Source: JBFHDX01 sp041584475
GTDB taxonomy: Bacteria > Pseudomonadota > Alphaproteobacteria > UBA8366 > JADFVY01
DNA: 20,226 nucleotides
Direction of reading: 5' to 3'
Assembly (NCBI GenBank): GCA_041584475.1
Contig: JBFHDX010000069.1
Coordinates: 1-20,226 of the forward strand
Shown: piece by piece, positions 16,039 through 20,226 of the stretch
How the letters are laid out: every line of letters starts with the position of its first letter
How positions within the stretch are numbered: the stretch's first letter is position 1
Notes under the pieces: model-generated
Databases searched by the model: none
What the model was told of the DNA's origin: nothing
Seen by the model: only the letters and a program-made list of their open reading frames with translations
Position numbers and translations under genes: made by a program

Positions 16039-17046
16039 TCAGTTCTGACCGACGCCGCCCCGGTATTCGTCGCGCAGCCGCTCGACCCGGTTTACGAGTT
16101 CGGCCGGAACTTCGCTGCGGATGTAGACCGGTATCGCGTTGGCGGCGATCGCCTCCCAGGCGCGCCGGTTTCCGGCCGACACGGCGTGGACCGTGAGCCC
16201 GTATTCCTGCATCACCTTGATGGCTTCGGTCTCGAACTCGCGGATGCGCGCGCTCGACTCGCGACCGGCGGCGCGCGCCGCATCGAGGATCGCCGGACGC
16301 GCCGCCGGGGGGATGCTGTTCCAGACCTTCAGGCTGACGATCGTCGCCCCGACGATCTTGGCGATGCGGATGTCGGTCATGTGCTGCGCCTGCCCGAACC
16401 ACTGGAACGAAAGGGCCGCGACAGGCGGCGTGAAGAAGGACTCGACCATGCCCGACTGCAGCGCCGTCGTCATGTCGGTGACCGGCAGCGCGACCGGCGT
16501 GTAGCCCAGCGCGCGCCATGCATCGGCGTAGACATCGGTGCCGGCCTGCGAGAACAGCTTGAGCGGCCGCAGGTCTTCGGGATGCAGCACCGGCCGCGTC
16601 GCGAACAGGCGCACCCAGCCCGCGTCGCCCCAGTTGAGTACCTTGTAGCCGCGCGCCTCGAACAGGTTCTCGAGGTCGGGCCCGATGCGCTGCAGAACGT
16701 ACTCGACCTCCTCGTCCGAACGCAGCAGCATCGGGATTCCGAAGATCTGCATCTCGGGCACGATCATCGCCAGGCCGTCCATTGTGAGCACCGCACCCTG
16801 CAGCTGTCCGATGCCCATCTTGCGCACCATGTCCCGCTCGTCGCCGATGGCGCCGCCCGGGTAGATGCGGACGTTCACCGCCCCGTTCGAGGCATCGCCC
16901 CAAGCGTCGGTCATGTCCTGCATGATGCGGAACCAGGGCGAGCCCTTGGGCGCCAGCGTCCCGAGCTTGATCGTCTGCGCGGCCGCGGCGTCGGCACCCG
17001 CCGCAAGCAAGGCGACGGCAAGAAGGAGGCCTGCGATTCGCGTCAT
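16039..17046 (-). CDS. dctP: TRAP transporter substrate-binding protein (DctP family, TatP-like)
   Basis: A 335-residue periplasmic P subunit. Residues 1-23 are a signal peptide (cleavage near AAAA-QT). The mature protein starts with TIKLGTLAPKGSPW, has the TMDGLAMIVPEMQIFGIPML segment near 88-107, and hinge helices typical of DctP. At the position where most DctP proteins have the carboxylate-clamping Arg (LK-hydrophobic-R-V/T), this one reads LKLFS with Phe165, so a simple carboxylate ligand is doubtful. With TatT next door this resembles TatP. The start ATG 17046 has GAGGAG eight bases upstream. It is first in the operon dctP-tatT-dctQM and diverges from the lipase gene across a region with a TetR-type site and a terminator-like hairpin. 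Confidence 0.92.
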   Translation of the reverse strand: MTRIAGLLLAVALLAAGADAAAAQTIKLGTLAPKGSPWFRIMQDMTDAWGDASNGAVNVRIYPGGAIGDERDMVRKMGIGQLQGAVLTMDGLAMIVPEMQIFGIPMLLRSDEEVEYVLQRIGPDLENLFEARGYKVLNWGDAGWVRLFATRPVLHPEDLRPLKLFSQAGTDVYADAWRALGYTPVALPVTDMTTALQSGMVESFFTPPVAALSFQWFGQAQHMTDIRIAKIVGATIVSLKVWNSIPPAARPAILDAARAAGRESSARIREFETEAIKVMQEYGLTVHAVSAGNRRAWEAIAANAIPVYIRSEVPAELVNRVERLRDEYRGGVGQN

Positions 17047-17168
17047 GAAGACCGCTCCTCAACTCTCTCTGCTGCGGCGAGCTTCCGCCCGCCGGAATAC
17101 CGCCCCGTTGCACGCATTAGACGCACAGAAGGTAATCGTCGCGTTAACGATAAACAACGGCAGCGGGC

Positions 17169-17190
17169 AAAAAACGGCCCCGGCCGGCCG
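17169..17190 (-). terminator. Terminator-like hairpin in the dctP upstream region
   Basis: On the minus strand, CGGCC (17190-17186), a six-base loop and GGCCG (17179-17175) form a GC-rich stem followed at once by six T (17174-17169). This is the shape of an intrinsic terminator, reading toward dctP, 123 bases before its start codon. The stem is short (five pairs plus a possible wobble). Confidence 0.5.
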
Positions 17191-17275
17191 CGCGGACCGT
17201 GCGAAGCATCCGCCGGCAGCGCCTGTCGTCGTCGATGTCGCCCCGTCCTTCCGCCCGAATTCGGTCGATCGGGGC

Positions 17276-17306
17276 TTGACACGACCATGCGGCGGGGACA
17301 TATGAA
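17276..17306 (+). promoter_or_regulatory. Promoter for the lipase-like gene
   Basis: TTGACA at 17276-17281 is a perfect -35 box. The -10 is weaker: CATATG at 17299-17304 (17-base spacer, three of six) or TATGAA at 17301-17306 (19-base spacer, four of six). The operator-like site at 17315 starts where transcription would begin. Confidence 0.5.
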
Positions 17307-17314
17307 AGCATGAA

Positions 17315-17327
17315 TGAACGTTGTTCA
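17315..17327. promoter_or_regulatory. TetR operator-like palindrome, site 3
   Basis: TGAACGTTGTTCA differs from site 2 upstream of tetR at a single base and keeps the TGAAC/GTTCA arms. It lies between the divergent dctP operon and the lipase gene, directly after the rightward -10 region and 17 bases before the lipase ATG. This is a classic repression position. Confidence 0.7.
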
Positions 17328-17344
17328 ATTATCTTGGTGCTGCG

Positions 17345-18382
17345 ATGCCATCGCTCGGGATTTCTGACCGGCCCGCGGTCCGGCGCGGGCATTGCGGGCG
17401 GCGCCTGCCGCGCCTCATCGCCGCTGCAGGCGTCCTGCTCGCCATGACCGGCGGGCCGAACAGCGCGGCGGCGGCAACCGTCTGGCCCAACCTGCCGCTG
17501 CCGACGCTCGGCGGAAAGCAGCTCTGGGCGGACCGCTACCTCTATTCCGGCTGGCGCATCCAGGAGAACGTGCTGACCGGCCACGCCCGGCTGCTCGACC
17601 CCGGCAACGTGCGGCGCGGCTGGGGATCGGTCGGCGGCTGCCGCCAGGCCTTCGAGCGCCTGCGCGCGGCCCGCTCCATCGCGCCCTATGACGGGCATCT
17701 CGTGCTGCTGGTGCACGGGCTCGGGCGCTCGCGGGCAAGCTTCTCCGGGCTGGAGGCGGCGTTGCGCGCGGCAGGCTACCAGGTCAGCGGCGTCGGCTAC
17801 CCGAGCACGCGGCGCACGCTCGCCGCGAACGCGGCGACGCTCGACGCATTGATCGCGGAACTCGAGGGCGTCGACCGCATCTCATTCGTCACGCACAGCC
17901 TCGGCGGCCTGCTCGTGCGCGAGCTGCTGGCGCGCGGGCCGCACTGGCGCGCGCGCATCGAGATCGAGTCGATCGTCATGACGGCGCCGCCGAGCCGGGG
18001 CTCGGCGCTGGCCGACCGCCTGCAGCACGTGCCGCCGGTCAACTGGATCCTCGGTGCGGGGCTCGCCGCCGCGACGACCGGGGCCGTTAGCACGCTGCCC
18101 GCGCCGGACGCGCCGTTCGGCATCGTCGCCGGGGGAAACGGCCGCGGCGGCCACAATCCCTGGCTCGCGGGCGACGACGATTTCCTCGTCACGGTCGAGG
18201 AGACGCGGCTTCCCGGCGCGGCCGACTGGGTCCGCGTCGATGCCGGGCATACCTTCATCATGAACCATCCGCGCACCGTCGACGCCATACTCCGGTTCCT
18301 CGACCACCGCAGCTTCGCGCCGGTCACGGCAGGGGCGGACGTTTCCGCATCGACGACCGGCGGGGGTGAATTGGCACGATAA
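17345..18382 (+). CDS. Secreted lipase-like alpha/beta hydrolase
   Basis: A 345-residue hydrolase with an Arg-rich N-terminus and a hydrophobic signal segment (about 22-44, ending near AAAA). The alpha/beta fold shows the oxyanion motif VHGLGRS at 123-129, nucleophile Ser185 in THSLGG (Thr replaces the first Gly), an acid in GDDDFLVTVEE near 276-286 and His302 in DAGHTF. It resembles the PGAP1/lipase-esterase group, suggesting cleavage of a lipid or other ester outside the cytoplasm. The start is ATG 17345, with only a weak ribosome binding site; TTG 17321 in frame lies inside the operator and is less likely. The gene is expressed from a TTGACA promoter overlapped by a TetR-type site and diverges from the TRAP operon, suggesting that the importer takes up its product. 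Confidence 0.87.
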   Translation: MPSLGISDRPAVRRGHCGRRLPRLIAAAGVLLAMTGGPNSAAAATVWPNLPLPTLGGKQLWADRYLYSGWRIQENVLTGHARLLDPGNVRRGWGSVGGCRQAFERLRAARSIAPYDGHLVLLVHGLGRSRASFSGLEAALRAAGYQVSGVGYPSTRRTLAANAATLDALIAELEGVDRISFVTHSLGGLLVRELLARGPHWRARIEIESIVMTAPPSRGSALADRLQHVPPVNWILGAGLAAATTGAVSTLPAPDAPFGIVAGGNGRGGHNPWLAGDDDFLVTVEETRLPGAADWVRVDAGHTFIMNHPRTVDAILRFLDHRSFAPVTAGADVSASTTGGGELAR

Positions 18383-18524
18383 TTGCTTAAAATTTGTCCG
18401 AAATTGTTTTGAATGCCGGACCGCCGACGGGCCGTTGCGGCGGAAGAAGGGGAATTGCGGTCCGGCCTCGGCCACAAGTGGCTGAGATCGCACGGCGAAT
18501 TACCTGTCAGGGAAAGTGCGGTAA

Positions 18525-18552
18525 GGGAGGTCGGTGCTTGCACCGGCCTCCC
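18525..18552. terminator. 12-bp CUUG-loop hairpin between convergent genes
   Basis: Arms 18525-18536 and 18541-18552 pair along 12 positions, with one G-U wobble, around the tetraloop CTTG. It sits between the ends of the lipase (18382) and ceramidase-like (18627) genes, so it could end transcription from both sides. T-runs on either side are weak, so termination is plausible but not sure. Confidence 0.45.
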
Positions 18553-18626
18553 GTCTTGCGAAACCGGCGGTTGCAGTTTGCAATCCGCAAAGCCCGAGAA
18601 TCGCAAATTCCGGACGTTTCGCCCGC

Positions 18627-19427
18627 TCACGCCCGCAGCGGGGCGGGCTGCGCCGCCGCGGGATTGTAGCGCAGCATGGCGATGATCGCGGCCGGCGCCA
18701 GCGCCGCCACGAGATGCTTGAGCGTGTGGCCGCTGACGAGCTCGCCGGTCAGGGCGAAGATCTGGTGATCGAAGAGCTCGCCCAGCTTGGCCAGCGCGTA
18801 GAGGACGACGGCGGCGGCGATGTGCCTGCCGTGCACCCGCGTCGAGACCGGGAAGGCCCACAGCACCAGCGGAATGCCGATCAGCGGATAGAACTGGACG
18901 AGGATGTAGGCGCGCAGGTCGCCGGCCCCGCGCGCCTCGCCGAGGCTCCAGCCGACGACGCTGGCAGCACCCGCGAGGATCAGCAGCGCGAGGCCCCAGC
19001 CGGCGCCCCGCCGCGCGTCGATGCGGTCGGCGATCACCGCCGCGACGAGCCCCATGAAGGCGACCGTCATCGGCAGCCGGTCCCAGAACAGGGTCGTCGT
19101 GTTCGGCTCGAGGTGGTACCAGGCCGAGCCGGGCCCGACCAGGGCGACGCCGAGGAAGAACGCCGCGAACGGCATGCGCTCGAGCGGCGCCAGCGGCGGC
19201 ACCGCGAACCAGCCGCGGAACACGGCGCCGAGGCCGGCCAGCCCGACGATCGTGAAGGCGAGGTTCGAGACGACGTCGCCAAAGCGCGGGATGCCGAGCA
19301 CGACGCGCCGGTCGGCGAGATCGTGATAGGCCGGGTCCTGGCCGATCGGCGGCAGCAACGTATAGACCGCGACCACCGCCAGCGCGGTCACCGCGAGTAG
19401 CCCCCACATGCGCTGACGGTTCGACAT
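18627..19427 (-). CDS. Alkaline ceramidase-like membrane hydrolase (CREST superfamily)
   Basis: A 266-residue integral membrane protein with about seven hydrophobic segments. It carries the CREST metal-hydrolase residues with the spacing of human ACER3: Ser101-x3-His105 in GSAWYH, Asp116 in WDRLPM (11 after the His), and His234-x3-His238 in GHTLKH. In ACER3 the equivalents are Ser77, His81, Asp92, His217 and His221 around zinc. Ceramidases cleave the ceramide amide bond; bacterial homologues are mostly uncharacterised and may act on other lipid amides. ATG 19427 follows GAGGAGG at good spacing. It is transcribed leftward, convergent with the lipase gene, with no obvious operon partner. Active-site completeness makes a real hydrolase likely. 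Confidence 0.88.
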   Translation of the reverse strand: MSNRQRMWGLLAVTALAVVAVYTLLPPIGQDPAYHDLADRRVVLGIPRFGDVVSNLAFTIVGLAGLGAVFRGWFAVPPLAPLERMPFAAFFLGVALVGPGSAWYHLEPNTTTLFWDRLPMTVAFMGLVAAVIADRIDARRGAGWGLALLILAGAASVVGWSLGEARGAGDLRAYILVQFYPLIGIPLVLWAFPVSTRVHGRHIAAAVVLYALAKLGELFDHQIFALTGELVSGHTLKHLVAALAPAAIIAMLRYNPAAAQPAPLRA

Positions 19428-19757
19428 CGCCCGGCCCTCCTCAGCGCCACAGCGGCGCCGGTTTCAACACTCTGCCCGTGCCCACCCGAAAAGCAAGGCC
19501 CCGCCGGATTTCATCCCTTTGCCGGCGGTGACGGCCCGGCCCGCCCGGAGCGTGATCCGGTCGTTTGAACGCGGATTTTCCCGGGCAGGGAGGTCGAGTC
19601 CCACCCCTCCCTGCCCTCGCCCGTCGAGGGGGAGGAAACGTTTCTTTCCGGCAGCGATGACTTGCCTCCCCTCCCCAGGCGGGAGGGGCAGGGGGAGGGG
19701 GACAGGCGAGACCTGCCGGCGAACGCCGGCTCCGGTCCCGACATGCCGGATCTCACG
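19428..19757. other. 330-base gene-free gap with GC-skewed hairpin repeats
   Basis: The gap separates the ceramidase-like gene from the gene at the right edge, both read leftward. It contains purine-only and pyrimidine-only tracts that form the repeats at 19583-19616 and 19668-19688. No credible ORF was found; a leftward open frame across 19511-20056 is a low-complexity shadow. The ceramidase promoter should lie here, but I cannot place it. Confidence 0.5.
19583..19688. repeat. Pair of GC-rich hairpins sharing a GGGCAGGGAGG-like core
   Basis: GGGCAGGGAGG (19583-19593) and CCTCCCTGCCC (19606-19616) are perfect 11-base inverted arms with a 12-base loop. CCCCTCCC (19668-19675) and GGGAGGGG (19681-19688) are perfect eight-base arms with a five-base loop. 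Just after, GGGCAGGGGGAGGGG-like sequence (to about 19701) repeats the same core. This looks like a dispersed intergenic repeat family of the kind common in high-GC Proteobacteria. Confidence 0.55.
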
Positions 19758-20226
19758 CTACACCCCGAGCTTGCGCCCGACATGGGCGACGACGGCGCGC
19801 CGCGCCTCCGCGTCGAGCCGGAAATGCAGCCGCCCATGGCCCGGCGTGAAGCGCGCGTGCAGGTCGAAGACCCGGGTCTCGCCGTCGAGATCCTCGAAGC
19901 GGCAGAGCTGCCGCCTGCCCTCGTGCTCGTGCGTGACCTTGCTGGAGAATTCCGGCAGCGGCGCTTCGGCCGGATCCCAGTCGCGCACGGCGCGGTCGAT
20001 CTCGGCGAGCCGCGCGGCGACGGCGCGGAACCAAGGGTTGCCGGGGCCGAGCGCACGCAGCTGTTGCTCCACCCGGGGCAGGAACTCGAGCGAAGGGAAC
20101 ATCTCGGCGCGGCGCCCCCACAGCTCGACCCCGTCGCGCGCCGGCGGCCGCCCGGCCTCGGCGAGCCAGTCGCGCTGCACCTCGACGTGGTCCGGCTCGC
20201 TCGCGTGCGGCGTCTCGACCTCGGTC
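19758..20226 (-). CDS. Hypothetical protein, N-terminus beyond window
   Basis: The frame is open from the right edge to a TAG at 19758-19760, giving 155 visible residues and no clear start; a GTG at 20180 lacks a good ribosome binding site and the frame stays open upstream, so the true start is probably outside. The protein is soluble and charged. Its visible features are LWGRRAEMFPSLEFLPRVEQQL, split here as a FPSLEFLPRVE core, a PEFSSKVTHEHEG stretch, and a C-terminal FDLHARFTPGHGRLHFRLD followed by AHVGRKLG. The tail resembles uncharacterised proteins I associate loosely with phage-defence or ATPase-linked loci, but I cannot name a family and would not assign a function. Confidence 0.7.
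   Translation of the reverse strand, partial: TEVETPHASEPDHVEVQRDWLAEAGRPPARDGVELWGRRAEMFPSLEFLPRVEQQLRALGPGNPWFRAVAARLAEIDRAVRDWDPAEAPLPEFSSKVTHEHEGRRQLCRFEDLDGETRVFDLHARFTPGHGRLHFRLDAEARRAVVAHVGRKLGV

Noticed and set aside
16000..17313. 437-codon plus-strand open frame opposite dctP
   Set aside because: Antisense shadow; the minus strand has signal peptide, ribosome binding site and DctP motifs.
17321..17344. TTG at 17321 as the start of the lipase-like gene
   Set aside because: It lies within the operator and about 10 bases after the expected transcription start, with no ribosome binding site; ATG 17345 is preferred, though its own site is weak.
17310..17365. ATG codons at 17302, 17310 and 17314 as gene starts
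   Set aside because: All are out of the hydrolase frame; those at 17302 and 17314 reach stops quickly, and the one at 17310 opens a frame with no family sequence.
1..20226. CRISPR array, tRNA, rRNA, integrase or insertion sequence
   Set aside because: No regularly spaced repeats, cloverleaf sequences, rRNA-like stretches or transposase motifs were seen by reading; a tRNAscan or covariance search was not possible.

Overview
The window is high-GC, densely coded DNA with strong GGAGG-type ribosome binding sites, some GTG and TTG starts, TRAP transporters and a HyuA/HyuB operon. This suggests a Proteobacterium, most likely an environmental alphaproteobacterium; that is an inference from gene content and composition, not a marker-gene placement. 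I saw no rRNA, tRNA, CRISPR array, transposase or phage gene.

Left part (1-6049). A 3'-truncated msrA (minus strand, off the left edge) diverges from a class I glutamine amidotransferase-like gene. That gene converges on a 617-residue fusion of an alpha/beta hydrolase and a SAM-dependent methyltransferase, which looks less GC-rich than its surroundings. After a 306-base gap comes an orphan NMT1/THI5-like periplasmic binding protein. It diverges from a two-gene unit: an antibiotic-biosynthesis-monooxygenase-fold protein overlapping a patatin-like phospholipase.

Middle part (6185-10787). A tight plus-strand operon encodes HyuA, HyuB (ATGA overlap) and an SDR dehydrogenase. A perfect 13-base palindrome just upstream is a candidate operator.

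Right part (10857-20226). A PmtA-like methyltransferase with an unusual membrane-anchor extension and a 152-residue hypothetical protein read leftward, away from a TetR/WHG regulator. The tetR intergenic region carries two copies of TGAACANTGTTCA. One overlaps the -35 and the other follows the -10 of a good leftward promoter. A third, near-identical copy lies about 4.9 kb away, between a TRAP operon (DctP - TatT lipoprotein - fused DctQM, minus strand) and a secreted lipase-like alpha/beta hydrolase (plus strand), just downstream of a TTGACA -35 box. The sequence therefore suggests one TetR regulon joining a T-component TRAP importer, a secreted hydrolase and the tetR-divergent genes. The DctP protein has Phe where the family's carboxylate-binding Arg normally sits, and TatT-type TRAP systems have been proposed to carry hydrophobic ligands. 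My working model is a regulated system that releases a hydrophobic molecule outside the cytoplasmic membrane and imports it.

The right end holds an integral-membrane ceramidase-like (CREST) hydrolase with all metal and catalytic positions intact, a GC-rich hairpin-repeat region, and a hypothetical gene that runs off the edge. Lipid-active enzymes recur throughout: patatin, two alpha/beta hydrolases, a PmtA-like methyltransferase and a ceramidase.
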